A DNA stretch of 64,000 nt from Poecilobothrus nobilitatus (taxonomy: Eukaryota > Arthropoda > Insecta > Diptera > Dolichopodidae), in the NCBI GenBank assembly GCA_947095535.1, contig OX352774.1, positions 40,068,496 through 40,132,495 of the forward strand, in the 5' to 3' direction. Shown here piece after piece: positions 1 through 14,800 of this stretch (within the stretch, counting starts at the first letter, position 1; each line of letters begins with the position of its first letter). The position numbers and the translations under genes are program-made. The notes under the pieces are model-generated. The model ran no database searches and was not told the DNA's origin. It saw nothing but the letters and a program-made list of their open reading frames with translations.

Positions 1-1846
1 GGCTGATGTGTAAATGAATCGCAAAATTCAAAATAATTGAAAATATGAATTTTAATTTAATTTTTTAATTTAGCTTATATGATATTGGCAGAAGATTAAC
101 ATTAAATGAACGCCAGGCTTTAGAAAATATTGCTTTACATTTAAAACGTTTAAAAGCCTTACCTTTAGCTGCAGAAATTTATAAAAAACTGGGTGAAGAA
201 GCGCAGGTGAAGAACTCTCCAAAATTAAAAATAAAGCAATTAAGAATTTTTTTTATGTTCAAGGTCGTTCAATTACATGTTGAAGCAAGAGATTGGGCAG
301 AAGCTTTTCGTTTGGCTGAAAATATTCCAGATTTAATAACACTTGTACATTATCAACATGCCCAATGGTTGGCCGAATCAGATCAATTTATTGCAGCTCA
401 CGAATGTACTTATTTTTAATTTAATTTTACCAATCTGGTCATTTGATCAAAATAATTTTTTATAGCATATATTAAAGCCGGTCATTTAAAAGATGCTGAA
501 AGACTTTTGAAGAATTTAAGTGAATGTGCCATAGCAGAAGAAAGATTCTTAGATGCCAGTTATTTTTATTGGTTAATGTCAAAACAATTTTTAGGATTAT
601 ATACACAGTAATTATTTATTAATTAGATTTTTTTCAAACACTTTATGTACCTCCTTTTTAGAGGATCGCAACCTCAGGATCACTACTATAAACAGTACAA
701 ATCTTTATTACGTATCGCTAAAATATATTATGCATATAATATTGTTCATTCCTATTTAAGAGAGCCGTTTACTAGTAATTCTTCTATGAGTTTATTTAAT
801 ACAAGTAGATATATTGCAAATGAAATAGAACATAAACGACCACCTAAAGGAGTTAGTCTGTTGTAAGTTGAATCAATGTATTGATCAGTAAAAGAAAAAA
901 CTAAGATATTTTTTTGTTTACAAATTTTAGCGCTGTACTTTATACATTATCAAAACAAGCAAAAGCTTTAAAAGCTAATAAACTATATTTTCAAGTGAAT
1001 AAAAAATTACAGACATTAAAACCGCCAGCTAATATGCAAGAACAAATAGATGTGAGGAAATTTTATCATTGAAACATAAAACAATTATTATATTTTTTCT
1101 TAATAATAATTTATAGGTAAACTTTTTAAATAGTAAAGCATGCAAAAGTGGTTTTAATGATCCAGAAGATCTATTACCTTTATGTTATAAATGCTCAAAT
1201 TATAGTACTCATTTGAATGGAAATTATTGTCCATCTTGTCATCAAGAATACATATTTTCGTTTGCATCTTTTGGTAATGCAGCAATTTTTTTTAAATATA
1301 TAAGTATAACATACAATATATATTATCGACATTATAGAAATATTACCGTTAGTGGAATTTCAAACAGAAGCTGACGTTACAGATGCAGAAGCCGAAAGAA
1401 TATTAATGGCACCACCGAAAGAATCTGAACATCATTTGGATCCATTTTCGGATAACATTAATGATGTAAATTTTAATTAATTAGAAAAGAAAAATATTAC
1501 ATAATTTTATTATAGGATTTGACAAGTGCTTTACCATTGATACTAGATCGAAATTCATTAAGAGCTATTAATCCAAGCCATATATTAATAGTTAAAAGAA
1601 ATAATAAGAATTATCGGAATTTATTTTATCGAAATTTGTTACCTGATTTACAAATAACATTTTGTCCAGAGTGCCTTTTGGTATAATTTTTAAAAATAAA
1701 TTTACAAAGTAAGAAAATTACACTAATAAATATCTAATTCTTGATTTCAGACATTTTATTCAGAAGATTTTGAATTACAAGTATTACAGAAAGGTTATTG
1801 TCCATTTTGTAGGACACCATCTGATAAATTATTTGAGAATTATTAA
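1..1846 (+). CDS. IFT122: Intraflagellar transport protein 122 (IFT-A complex), 3' part
   Basis: IFT122 is a core subunit of the IFT-A complex, which drives retrograde transport and membrane-protein entry in cilia. Exons read: 74-206, 264-405, 466-607, 662-862, 931-1051, 1117-1273, 1338-1465, 1516-1680 and 1751-1846; bases 1-7 are probably the end of a preceding exon (donor GTGTAA at 8). All junctions keep phase, giving about 427 C-terminal residues. The repeat region (LVQLHVE-type VVQLHVEARDW, HAQWLAESDQF, KAGHLKDAERLL, AEERFLDASYFYWLMS) aligns with the human protein as remembered. Near the end are two zinc-ribbon-like cysteine pairs (LCYKC...YCPSCHQ and FCPEC...YCPFCRTP), as in the family. 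The N-terminal WD40 part lies outside the window. A poly(A) signal AATAAA is at about 1910. Very confident. Confidence 0.95.
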
Positions 1847-2485
1847 GTATTTGAGTGTTATGTACTTATATTTTTTTGTATGTGCACATTTTGATTTTAA
1901 CAATTAGTAAATAAAATTATTTACATAATATAGATATTTTTTGTTTTTTACTTGTTTACAGGAAACTAATTTGGCTTTTAAAAATGAACATAAAACAATT
2001 TATTTATGTATATTCAAAAGGTATTTCTCATGCCTAACTCAAGTCTTACTTATTTAATACCATAATGTTTATGTAACTTCTCCTTTCTTTAATTTGATAA
2101 ATGTAATAAATTAATTTTTCAAATTAAAAATTCGAATATAATATATTTCCTTATTAAATTAATTATTTCAGACTTCAGTTGAAATTTGTTTCTGTTAATC
2201 ACTGTTAAATTCCATATATTTTCATACTTGGCTGTCGACATGTGCCATCCCTGAATATAATCAATGAACCGGCAATCATATGTAACATTTGACATTTCTA
2301 ACGCAATGTTATGATTTAAGTTTTATTTTTACTTACCTAATATAAATAATAAAAATATTCTTTTATTTCTTTTTATTTTAAAAAATTTTTTATTAATAGT
2401 TTGTTTCAAAAAAAGTACAATAACTGAATGTCGTTTTGACTTTATAAATTGTGAAATAAATTGATAATAACAATTGTTTCAAAGT
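1847..2485. other. Intergenic spacer IFT122-SURF1
   Basis: About 640 bp of AT-rich sequence between two genes on the same strand. It holds the IFT122 3' UTR with AATAAA near 1910 and presumably the SURF1 promoter. No other structure is seen. Confidence 0.6.
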
Positions 2486-3556
2486 ATGAATAAAATAAAT
2501 TATCAAATAATTTTTTTAAAAAAAATTATTAATAAATCTGGATGTTTAAAAACACTGAATAGAAATATTGTTCATAAGATAGAAACTAAATCAATACCAA
2601 ATTTAAGTCCAAGAAGTGATAAGAAAAAAATCGCACCACTAGGATGGTTTTTATTGGTTAGATATTTTAATAAAAACCTAATACTTGTACAAACGGATAC
2701 ATAAATAAATTTTATTTTTTATATAATTTAACAGTCAATACCTGTTACAACTTTTGGTTTAGGATGTTGGCAAGTAAAACGTAAATCATGGAAAGAACAT
2801 CTAATTAAAGAATTAGATGAAAAAACTCGAATGGCACCTATTCCATTACCCGAAAATGTTGATGAAATACAAAATATGGAATATCGTTCAGTAACATTGA
2901 AAGGTACATTTATTCATAATAAGGAAATGTATATTGGACCAAGATCTTATATTCCAATTGATGGTAGTGAATCAAGAGGTGGTTTATTTTCACAACAAAA
3001 TCAATCAAATGGATATTTAGTAGTAACACCTTTTAAACTAAGTGACAGGAAGTAAGGTTTTCATAAATCTGTTAACAATAACATGATAACTATATGATTT
3101 TTGATATTTTAGCGAAACAATTTTAATTAATCGAGGCTGGGTGCCTAAGGGTTTATTAGATCCTAGAACTAGGCAAGATGGTCAAATTAAAGGTGAAATT
3201 GAATTGACTGGCATTGTAAGAAAAGGAGAGAAACGACCTCAATTTTCTCCTGAACACAGGGGTGATATTTATTTATATCGGTAAGAAAAAATAAAACTAG
3301 TATTTAAAAATATCAAAAAAACCAGGTTTTATTTTTACCTTTTAGTGATTTGGAAAAAATGTGCAAACAAACTGGTGCTGATCCAATATTTTTTGATGCT
3401 AATTATAAATCTACAATCGTTAAAGGACCTGTTGGTGGTCAAACTAGAGTTACTCTTAGGAATGAACATTTATCTTATATAATAACCTGGTTTAGCTTAT
3501 CAGTGGCAACATCATATATGTGGTATCAACAAATAGCTAAAAAAGCAATAAAATAA
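2486..3556 (+). CDS. Surf1: SURF1, cytochrome c oxidase assembly factor
   Basis: SURF1 is an inner mitochondrial membrane protein that helps build complex IV. Four exons (2486-2656, 2735-3051, 3113-3280, 3346-3556) join in phase into 288 residues, typical of the family. The ATG at 2486 is the first in frame and opens a Lys/Asn-rich presequence. Transmembrane segment 1 starts in exon 1 (APLGWFLLV) and ends in exon 2 ([19 protein letters not shown]), so the splice is certain. The intermembrane domain has [21 protein letters not shown] and [16 protein letters not shown]; segment 2 ([15 protein letters not shown]) lies near the C-terminus. It sits 640 bp downstream of IFT122 on the same strand. 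A decayed copy of its 3' half lies about 500 bp further on. Confidence 0.96.
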
Positions 3557-4064
3557 ATTAAGTGAATATTATATTACTCTTAAAGTGTTTTAGTTATAAT
3601 TATTTTTTGAATGTTAATAATAAATTAAACCCGATTATTTTAAATTTGAAAAAAAAAAAAAACTTTTCGAAAAGCAAATCAAAAACTCATTTACTGTTGA
3701 TTAAGCTTATATAAAGTATAATATAAAGTCAAAATAACAGACAAAAGAATAACCAATAACCGTAGGAAAAAGAAGTTAGTAGATTTGAGAAATAATAAAG
3801 TATCCGAGACAACGTTTCTTTCATCAAATATTATTTTTTTAACATAGATATAATTAATTCTTATTTTATATGCTTGTTCAATTAACAAATAAGTATGTAC
3901 ATAATTACATAATACGTACATATAAAATTAAATGTTATAAAAACGAAAAAAATAATCAATTACATTTTTTAATAAAATAAAATGTTAATTTAAATTATTT
4001 TTGCAATCAAATTTTTCTATTTCTAAATTCTTTTATTTAATGACTAAATATCTTAAATCTTTTC

Positions 4065-4470
4065 CAGATCTTGAAGAAGGATTTATCAAAAGTTATCTTT
4101 TGTTTGAAATAATTAGTTTTATAACTAAACAATAAAATCGACCACCATTCTTTCCAAAACTTAGAGGTAATATTTATTTATACTTATCAGAAAAATCCCG
4201 TCCAATATCAACACATAATCTTAATTCCTAAAAAACCTATAATTGTATGTGAAACTAGGGCAACTCTACGAAATATTTTATACTAGAACATATAAACTCT
4301 GCAAAATGAGCATTTATTTTATATTATATGATTTTATGTTTTTTGTGGCATCGCCATTTATGTAATGTCAACAAATGATTAAAAAGGTTACTATTAGGTT
4401 ACTCTTTTAATTTTTAATTAATTTTTAATGTTTAAAATAAAACAACTATAATTACTTGAAATTAAAAAAG
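4065..4470 (+). pseudogene. Decayed intronless copy of the SURF1 3' half
   Basis: This stretch aligns by eye with SURF1 exons 3-4 and its 3' UTR. Matching blocks: ATCGACCACCATTCTTTCC (parent AACGACCTCAATTTTCTCC), GAGGTAATATTTATTTATA (parent GGGGTGATATTTATTTATA), GAAACTAGGGCAACTCTACG (parent CAAACTAGAGTTACTCTTAG), GGCATCGCCATTTATGTAA and TGTCAACAAATGATTAAAAA. The 65-bp intron at 3281-3345 of the parent is missing: 19 bases separate the flanking blocks, against 39 in spliced and 104 in unspliced parent sequence. Several in-frame stops are present. Similarity seems to continue through the 3' UTR to the A-rich end near 4470, so a retrocopy is likely; gene conversion with cDNA is the alternative. 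The 5' limit is vague, somewhere between 4030 and 4110. Confidence 0.75.
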
Positions 4471-5856
4471 TTGTTTTTTTAATTATTTTATTATATATAC
4501 ACTTTTAAAAATTACTTAGATCTATTAATACAGTGAAAAATCAACTATGTTGATTATTTTAAAAATAGTGAAACAATTATGTTACAAATAAAGTTTTGTA
4601 ACAAAAAACTCATAAACATTTAATTAAAAAAAATAGAAAAAAAATTTTTTTTTTATAAATAATTAAATTTGTATTGCAATTTAATAAACTAGCTTTAAAT
4701 TGTTAAATACAATATTTTTAAATTTTACTTATTTAAAACTAAATTTGATTATAAAGTGATGATTATTAATTGAGAATTTTTATTTTTGAAAATATAATTA
4801 TTTTTTATGTTGCTAGAAGAAACAACTATCATATTATTATTATATTTTGTAATGTATTTTTTGAGTGATCACACTCTTCGGCTAGTCTAAGCTTCAGCCT
4901 AAGATATATTTATTTATTTTTGTTTTCATGATTATAATATTTAAATGCTTTTTTTATTTTTTTATTTTTTAGAATTATAAATGAAACAATCAATCGATTC
5001 CATTATAATCATTATATTGTTAGTTAAAACAAAAGATTTAAGTAAAATAATTTAATGTAACACAAAATACATAACGGCAAGAATCTTATATTAATTGCGG
5101 AATGTAGAATTTGCAATTTAGGAACAAAATAAATATCAATTGCATATCTTGATCTTTTAAGTTTCATTTCCGTTACTTTTCCAAATTATTAATATTAATT
5201 ATCCCTAAAATAACAAAAAAAAACAGGATAACATTCTAAAGGAAAAAAATAATATATACTTTGATAAAAGTTTACTTTTCCAAAGATTATAATATGGCAA
5301 AAAAAAATATATATATATATTCTTGATCTATTTCATATTCTTTTACAATAAACGAATAAACTTTATATAAATAATAACTCTGAAGGAACTTTTAAATTAA
5401 TAAAACAAGAAAAAAATATATATTTAAATATTATATAATTATTAATTCAAGCAATTAATATAAAGAATATTTCAAGAATATTTTTAAATATTACTTTATT
5501 CAAAATTTTGATTTTCCATTCAATGGATGATTATTCAAATTTTTACTTACTAATACTAATATGGTCGAAAATAGAAATATATTTTCATTCATGTAATTTA
5601 ATCCTAACAAAAAATATATAATACGTGTTCATTGAACTTTTTTAATAAACAAAAAAAAAAAAATTGTTTTTAATATAACATAAGTAATGATTTGCGGCAG
5701 TATTTTTCATTATATGCACTTATATTATTACTTGTTTACTTGTTTTAATCCAAATTTATATTTTTTAAGATATTTTTAATTTTCAATTTTATAAAAAACA
5801 TAGTCTTCTTTTTATAGGTATTTGCTTTCTAAAAATTTATTCGATATAATTCGTTT
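4471..5856. other. AT-rich intergenic region between SURF1 relic and UGDH 3' end
   Basis: About 1.4 kb of AT-rich sequence with homopolymer runs and a short TA microsatellite near 5307-5321. No exon-like reading frame or RNA gene was seen. Part of it is presumably the 3' UTR of the dehydrogenase gene on the minus strand. Confidence 0.5.
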
Positions 5857-8800
5857 TTATAATTGTGGTATACTACCCCATGTCCGCATTAAACCAGCAC
5901 GATTAATAATTTTTTTACCAATTGTTTGAACATGGAAGCCTATTTGTTGTAAACGATCATGATCAAGAATTTTTCTACCATCAAATATATAAGCTGGTTT
6001 CATCATCGATTGATAAATTCTTTTATAATCAAGTGTCTACAAAAAATAATAAAAATTTTACATTTACAAAATAAAAATAAAACATTTTTTGTGTATTTAA
6101 AAAAAAAAACAAAAAATCATTTACAGTAAATTCATCCCATTCTGTACATAATACAATTGCATGCGTTCCACGAACAGCACTATATGGATCACTATGAATT
6201 TGTACAGCTTTTTTAACATCTTCAGGTGATTCAGTTACTGCTGGATGTGTTAAATCATCAATTATTTGTTCAGGTTCTACTTTCGGATCATAAATGTCTA
6301 ATTTAGCACCCTCTTCTAATAAAGTTTTACAAACAGTAATCGCTGGTGTTTCTCGTGTATCACCAGTATTTTTTTTAAATGCAAAACCAAAAATTGAAAT
6401 TCTTTTATCTGATACAGTGTTAAAAAGACATTCAATAATCTTCAAAAAAAATAAAAATAAAAATAAAAAATATGAATTTACTTTCCTCATAAAACAAATT
6501 TTTAAAATAAATACCTTTTGTGAAAATCTTGCCTTTTGATATTCATTCATATTAATTACTTGTTGCCAATAAGCAGCTACTTCGGGTAAATTTAATCCTT
6601 CACATATATATACTAAATTAAGAATGTCTTTTTGAAAGCAACTTCCACCGAAACCTACAGAAGCTTGTAAAAATTTTGATCCTATACGTGAATCTAAGCC
6701 AACAGCTCTTGCAACTTCTGATACATCAGCACCAGTTGCTTCACAAACTGCTGATAATGAATTTATACTGGAAATTCTTTGAGCTAAAAAAGCATTTGCA
6801 GCCTAAAACAATTTTCATTTTTTTATTTATTACATCATTTAATAATAAAAATAAAATTACAAGCTTTGAAAGTTCAGAACTCCAAGTATTTGTTGTTAAA
6901 ATATTTTTTTTTGGTATCCAATGTTCATAAATCCATGATAAAGTTTCAATAGCCGATTGACCTTCAGGTGTTTCTTCACCACCAATTAAAACTCGATCCG
7001 CTTTTAAAAGATCTTCAACTGCTGTTCCTTCAGCTAAAAATTCTGGATTTGATAAAATGTCATAACGAACACCTTAATACAAAAAATGAAAAAAAAAACA
7101 TTAAATTTAAAATTAAATTTATATGTATGTATTAAATAAAATTTTCAATTAAGTAAATGTGAAAAAAAATTATACCTGATTTTTGATTGGCACGTAAAAT
7201 ATGCATAATACTTTCTGCTGCTCGAACGGGAACCGTACTTTTTTCTACAACAATTTTATTACTTTTTGCTAATTCAGCTATCATTCTAGCAGCATTTTCA
7301 ACATATTTAAGATCAGCCGCACGACCTGAATAATAAAATATTAAAAACGAATTCTTTTGTATTTAATTTTAGAGTATTAAAAAAAAAAGTATAAAAGAAC
7401 ATTAAAGAAATATATATGTACATATTATGTATTTTATAACAATATAAGCACAACTTGGCACAACTAATATACATAAACAGCATATACATATATATATATA
7501 TATATTTCTTTTAAATATTATTAAGTATGTATCAAAAACAATTGAATATAAGATGTTTTCTTCAGAGTTTGTAAAAAGAAAAAAAAAAATCAATTATATT
7601 GTACAAGATTATACCTTTTCCATTTCCAAATGTTTTTGTCGGTGTATTTACAGATATGAATATTAATTCAGCTTCTTGAATTGCTGTTTCGATATCAGTT
7701 GAAAAATATAAATTTACATTTCGACATTTTTTTACAACATCATCCAGGCCAGGCTAAAAATAATTTATAATAAAATTATTTAGGATATTTTTAAATAAAG
7801 ATTATTTAAAATGGATAACATTTTTTTATTATTTCTTAATATTCTTAAGTTTTTTAATAATTTGTATACAAAAAAAAAAAACGAAAACATATTTAAAGTA
7901 CATATTATACTCTAAATCCACTTAATATTTATATAAATAAAACGGAAATAATTGTAATAGATATTATAAAAAAAAATATCTGGATAGAACGAGCAACTTC
8001 AAATATATGCATAATATACATACATTTCGATGAAAGAACTTATTATGGTTTCTTCCAGATTATTGAAACTAAAACTATAATTTTATCTAATAAACACTTC
8101 CCTACTATTAAATAGTTTTATGTTGGGGGAAAAATATATACAATTCAAAAATATATACTTATAGGACCATTTTCTGATTTTTATTTAACAAAAAATAACT
8201 TATCTGACCGAAATCGAATTACATAGATAGATATATGCTTTACAAAGCCATAAAACGATTTATAAATAGATTTTAAATAACGGATGCTTTAAAAGAGCAA
8301 TGACCTATAGTTAAGTTTACTTTCAGATTACCTAAGATGAAGTACAACTCTCATATATATGAGCTGACACACCTCATTCTTCATTAGGTTACCTAAACAA
8401 AATTCAAAATCACGCCTTACATCGAATTGGAGACTCTATTGATCAGGTTTGCTTTTCTTCTTTTAACATTCTTGAAATATTGGATCATTATCTCTCTTTT
8501 ATATAAATATATTTTATATGTATTGACACTTGTCCTATATTGAACTAAAATTAATGCCTTCCTTAAAACAATTCTAACGTAACACTAGGTAGACATCAAG
8601 TGACCATTTTTATACCGTGGAAATTTTTAGATCGTTTGGTTATGGAAACTTATTTATTGAGAAACGCTAGAATATAGAACATACTTCCATTCAATGTATT
8701 CCTCTCTGATTTATTTGGTCCATTACTTACTTATATATAATTTGGAACTTTTCAAAAAAAAAAACCTGTACTGTTTTTTTCGTCTCCAATTCTTCGCTCT

Positions 8801-11800
8801 TACCATATTTCCCTCCAATTCCTTTATCCATCACCTAAATTTAGAATGGAAACTTAAGCTTGGAAAAAAAAAAAATTATTTCTAAGATTAAAATAAAGCA
8901 ACGTGTTTCTGTTTTAGTTTGATTCTTGGAAAAAGTAAATCGTTAATTGCATTCTTAATAAACGATCTCAGATCAGATCATCGAAATAACAATATACTTA
9001 ACTACTTAGTTAGTCAATTCTTTTCTATTTCATAAAAAGCTCAAAATCAAAAATGATTATGTATAGTAGGACAAATTATCTGACAATAAACACAATGAAT
9101 CAATTTTGGTCTAAGCAACAAAAAACAAATTAAATTTTTAAATTAGACTTTAAACATTTTTATTTTCGTTACTTATAATAATAACTCTTTTTATATATAT
9201 ATATTTTTTATTCATTGATATCCAAATATTTAATTTTTGTTTACAATTTTTTAATGCCGGATGTCTTTTATCATAATAAAAAAAAAAAATTCTAATTTGT
9301 TTGAATTTTTTTGATTAGATAAAAAATGATAAACTTCCTAGGAAAAAACAAAAATGTTAAAATAAAAAATAAAAAACAAACCAGTAACTAGATAACCTAA
9401 TTCCTAATAAGTAAGTAATATTTTAAAATTACTAATAAAATAGTTAGCACTTGATAAACCCATTAGGTACGAATATCAATTATAATTTTTATTTTATATT
9501 AAAGCTTTGTAAATGATTTTTAATTGAAGTAATTCAAGTATGTACTATACTAGTTTAATATTAAGTACATATTTGATAATATGTATTAACTATATTAAAT
9601 ATAATTCTATGAAAGAAAATTGACCAATTTTTCAATCAATCCCATTTATTCTTTTTATTATTTATTAAAAATTGATTGATCTTAACCGATTCCGAACCGA
9701 AAAAAAATCAAAATTATGTAAAGACTTATTATTTAATAATGTAATAGTTTAATACTTAAATTAACAAGTATAATGGTAATCATAACGCCCGCTCTCCTTT
9801 ATCACAACAACATATAACTAAAAAAAATAAGTTATATGTTGTTGTGTTAAAGGAGAGGGGGCGTTATGATTACCATTATACTTAGTCATTGCGAGCTGTT
9901 GTGCTCCCCTGCTCAATGATCCGCTCACTTCTTAGAGCGTCCCATCGACCCAATCTATACCCTCCATGAATCATATTATATCTCCCAGACTGCTTCTGCC
10001 TCTTGCCCGTATTCTTTGCATATATTTGTTTTTGCTATGTCTATTTTTTGGTCATATACTCTTAGCATCAGATAGTCTATTCTGTTTCCCGTAAAAGTAT
10101 GAAATCCATTCAATTAAGTTTTAGAACTTTCTTTGTCTTTTTACTTTGTCTTGTTTCATCCTAGAACTCTGCTTTTAGCATCAGATGGCCAATGCTAACT
10201 CCCGTGCAAATCTGAGGTCCATTCTATTCTGGTGTTGATCCTGACAATCGAAACTAATTTTTTCTCGCACTGGTTTTTTCCCAGTTATGGATTGCGCATT
10301 TTACTGCGAAGTAACTATATACCTTTATTTAGTATTTAGTTTTGAAATAATCTTCGAAAGTTATTATTTGCATCAAAAATTGTAATTTTTTTTGTAAGCG
10401 AAATTCCGAAAAATACATCTTTCATCAATTCTAAGTAATTTTTATGATTAAAATAATGAAGAAAATTATTTTACACATGTGGAAATATATTTAATCTTCT
10501 AAACTAATATTGATTAAATTGAATCTTATATATCTAAAACTATTTTTTTTTTTTATAAATTTCAGGTGTTTAAAAAAGCCAATTTTAAATCTTTCCTTCT
10601 GAAAAAAATAAATAAAAAAATTGAACTGATTTAACTTATCTTTAAAGATTTGATTCCTTTAAGCTGTATGCCAGATCTAAAATTAACGCTATTTGGTTAT
10701 GCATAGCTTTTATGCAGCCTACAAAAATTTACAATATTTGGACTTTTCCTCTATTTTATATAACTATAATAATATTTAGTTAAACTTTTGTTTGTTATCT
10801 TGAATATTTTAATACTAAAAATAATGATTTATTTTTATATTGATACTGTAATGAATTATATATTTGACACTTGAATAGAAATTATAAACCGCCTTCAAAG
10901 CGAAAAAAAGTTAAAAGTTAAGTAACTTTTTGCAGGTCTACGAAACCATTGTATTTATTATAAATATGTATATATGTACCGAGTATCATACAATATTTCA
11001 ATACACTTTATTTAACTTTACTTTTACAATTAGCTGCGGATAGAGAGTGTACAAGAGCAGACATTAGCTACAACTGCAATTAATCTTATTTTCACCAACC
11101 AATAATTAATCTTTTTTAAGAAAGAAACCATGGTTGAAAAATTTTTAATTTGATGTTTTCAGATTGATAAAAATATATTCTGTAAAACTTAAGTTTTATA
11201 ACCATTTGAATATACATACTTATATAGGTTTTTTCCCACTTTCAGGGCTATAGCTTTATAACATTTGAGGTTAATTTTTTAATGTAATCATATATGATTA
11301 AAATTTCATTACGTTATTTCAAATCCTTCGTACATATATAGAAAAATTGTAAACAGAGGGACGAAACAATGAACATTATATGTAGTCAAACTAATAAACA
11401 CATTTTTTTTTTAAATTTTTCTAAAATATGCTAAAAAAATAATATACATATATTGCAATATATTATGTGTGTTTATATAATTTATGTCTATCGTTATTTT
11501 TACAAAAATGTAAACAAAGTAATATAGATAATTTTGATTTTTTAAATAATTAACTTTATATTATGTTATATATGTATAACTGCATAGATAAATTATTTGT
11601 TATAACACAGCTGCTATCAGATCTCAATTAAACGTCACGTTACTTTATTTTAACTAAAGTTTTAGTTTTTTTTTTAATTAATAAACTAAGCGCACTTAAA
11701 ATTTATACGATAATTTATTAAAACATAAAAAAAGGTTCAATAAAAAAGTTATACTTAAGTAGTTTTAAAAAAAAAGTAGTTTAAAAAAAAATTAAAAAGT

Positions 11801-14800
11801 ACATACATAGTTAAGTACATAGTTATATATATATAACCTTTAACCTATATCAAACCTTTTTTCACTTTTAATTTATTTTCACCTTCTTTTAAAGCATTTC
11901 CTTTCTAACTAGATACTTGATATTTGTTTCCTTTTTTTGATTTATTTTCCTAATGAATTTGAACTCAAGAGATACACTCAATTATGTGCTTATAAGCATA
12001 CCTTGCATATAACACGAAGTATTTAAGAATTTTTATCTACATACATATGTACATATACTTATACTGATTATTAAATTTAGCTTCTATAATTTGAAACACT
12101 TACATAGATTCATTCCTTTGTTTTCCAGCTTACGATTATCGTAATAGATTTTTATATGATATAAACGTACCTTTTCTTTTCTTATTTTCATCGTTATATT
12201 AGTTATATAACATTTTTGTATACAACGCAATGGAATTCTTCTTTTTACAGTGATTAGAGTGACATTTAGATTCAGATTTACTAAGGCGATTATACCAAGA
12301 GTATATAGATTTCAATTAAATGAATAGATTTTTTAAGTTCAAGGACTACCAAATTAAGATTTTTCTCTTGTAAAAGTTTAGCTTTTAGTTTCACAAGGTT
12401 TTAAGGCTAAAAATAATGTAACGACAATTTAAAGTTTTTTTTACTACTTGTTACAACTATATAGTTATATGCAAGTGCTCAACATAAGAACATAAACATA
12501 AGAATTTTGTTTTAGTATTGTTTGTAGTTATAAGCAATATGTTATACATAGTTAAGTAGATTAATTTAATGATTAATTTAATTAATCATACAAATAAGTT
12601 TATAGTTATATTTAATTGATCATAAAACATGAAACAACTGTTTAAGCGTTCACATAATTTTTATAATTTAATCCTAATAACTTATCTTTATATGGCTATA
12701 AAAAAAAAAGATTTATAATTATACTTAGTAATAAAAGGCATATACATATTAGAAAATAAAAAACGAATGGGCTTTTAAATTGTTTTTTGTTATATGAATC
12801 ATGATAAAAAATAAGCATTATTAATATAAGTAAGTATAATAATTAATAAAACGAACCTGCTTTGCATTTACTTAACTTCTAATATGAACTTAAAAAACTT
12901 TTTAAAAAAAGTTTTTTAAAAAAAAAGTTGACTGTACTTAACATTTATTTAAAACTTTTCATGGCACTTCATTCATTTTTAAATGACACATTAGTTTCAT
13001 ATGGGGCCACGTCATTCAAATGTGAATGACGGTTACTTTAGAATTTTAGATATGTGTCATTCGTATTTTAAAAGTCCAGAAAACATGAAATTTATTTTTT
13101 TAGAAATCATTTGTTAAAACGGTAACTGTTGTTCTATTATTGACAAACAATGTTCTTCATTCATTTAGAAATTAGAAAACGGTTTGCATTATTACTGAAA
13201 TAGTCATGAAAATTAAAGTTTGAAATCGATTCTTCGATAATACAGTGACAGGAACACTCCGCTTGTAAATATCTTTGATTTGTCACTAATTTGCAATCGA
13301 GCTCAGTTTTTCAAGACACATCTACAACATAAAATCAAAACATGTTTTAATTTTATCGGAATTGATAAGAATCCATTTAGTAGACTTTGTATGATTCATT
13401 TGTGACTTTTTTAGTATAGCTTGATCAGTACCATCTATTGGTTTCAGTTACAATAAAATTTATAAAATCATCATCTAACTATCATCAATCGGAATATTTA
13501 AAAATGAATGACATTAAAAAAATTAATAATATACATATAGGAACTAAAATTTGTTTAAAATCATATGGAAGTACTACATAACTAACTTTAAAAAAAAGAA
13601 AAAAACCAATAAGTACATATATAAAATTTCAGGTCTTGGCCGTCAAGGAAATTTTTTCGAAAATGGCTTGGCACGCAATGTGTTAAATTATAAAATTTAA
13701 ATTTGAAATACTTAAATATGATAAGAAGTAGACTTTCAAAATAAATATGTATGTATGTACTTATTTATAGTTAAGTAAAGAAGTTAGTTATTCTAGCATA
13801 AGCATTCCATTATTTTCTTTTTCCTAAGTATACATTTTTAATAATTAGTGATAAATGTGATTAATTAAAATTATTTTAATACTAAGACTTATATATAGAT
13901 TTAATTATTATCAAAATTTTTTAATTAAATTCTTAAAATTTGTACGAATAAATGATTAGTTATAATCTTACTTAATTTAGCATTTTAATGTAACTATTTA
14001 ATAGAATTTATTAATAAACATATTTGTTACCTTGAGTTATTATAACTAGAAGGTTTAAAATAAATGATTCAAAATTTAAAAATAATTTTTTTTTTATTTT
14101 TTCAAATGTTTAATGTTATACCTGGTTATACCTAAAAAAAAGTAATATATGATTATTTTAGCATTCAATGCAAATTAGTCAATACTTAGGTGATTTTTTT
14201 TTTTTTAATATCATAAAATATGTAAACATTTTCTATAATATTCTTTCTAAGAACTTAAGTATTATTTAAAAATAAATGTTATTCAATTGATCACTATAAT
14301 TTTTTTTTTATAATTAAGAATTTTTCTATTTTGGAAATCATTACTTATTCTTTGATTACTTAAAAATCTATAAAAAAACAGACAAGTAAGTAAGGTTAAT
14401 ATTTTATTTAAATTACGGAACTTCAATAATATATACATAAGTACATATATATGCGAATAAAATTATCTAATTTAATAATTGCTTATGGTTAATAAAAAAA
14501 TGCGTATTTATAAATAAAAATTTTATTAAATAAATTTATAAATTTTTAAGTAAAATAATAGACTACAAACTTAACTGTACACCATTCTTTTATTCTAAAA
14601 TTTAATATACATTTTAAACTAAATATGAAATTGAAAACATGAGGGGAAATAAAAATTACTGTCTGTCTCATGGTACTCATGCTTAATTGCTTGATGGGAG
14701 ACATAATTGATTTTAGTGTTCAACAAACCCTAGTGTAAAGCCTATTAGCTACAAGATACATATTTAAAAAAAAAAATCTGAAATTGTTCTAATAATTCGA

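Noticed and set aside
6294..6539. Plus-strand open frame inside the UGDH locus
   Set aside because: It is the complement of UGDH exons 6-7, which are certain on the minus strand.
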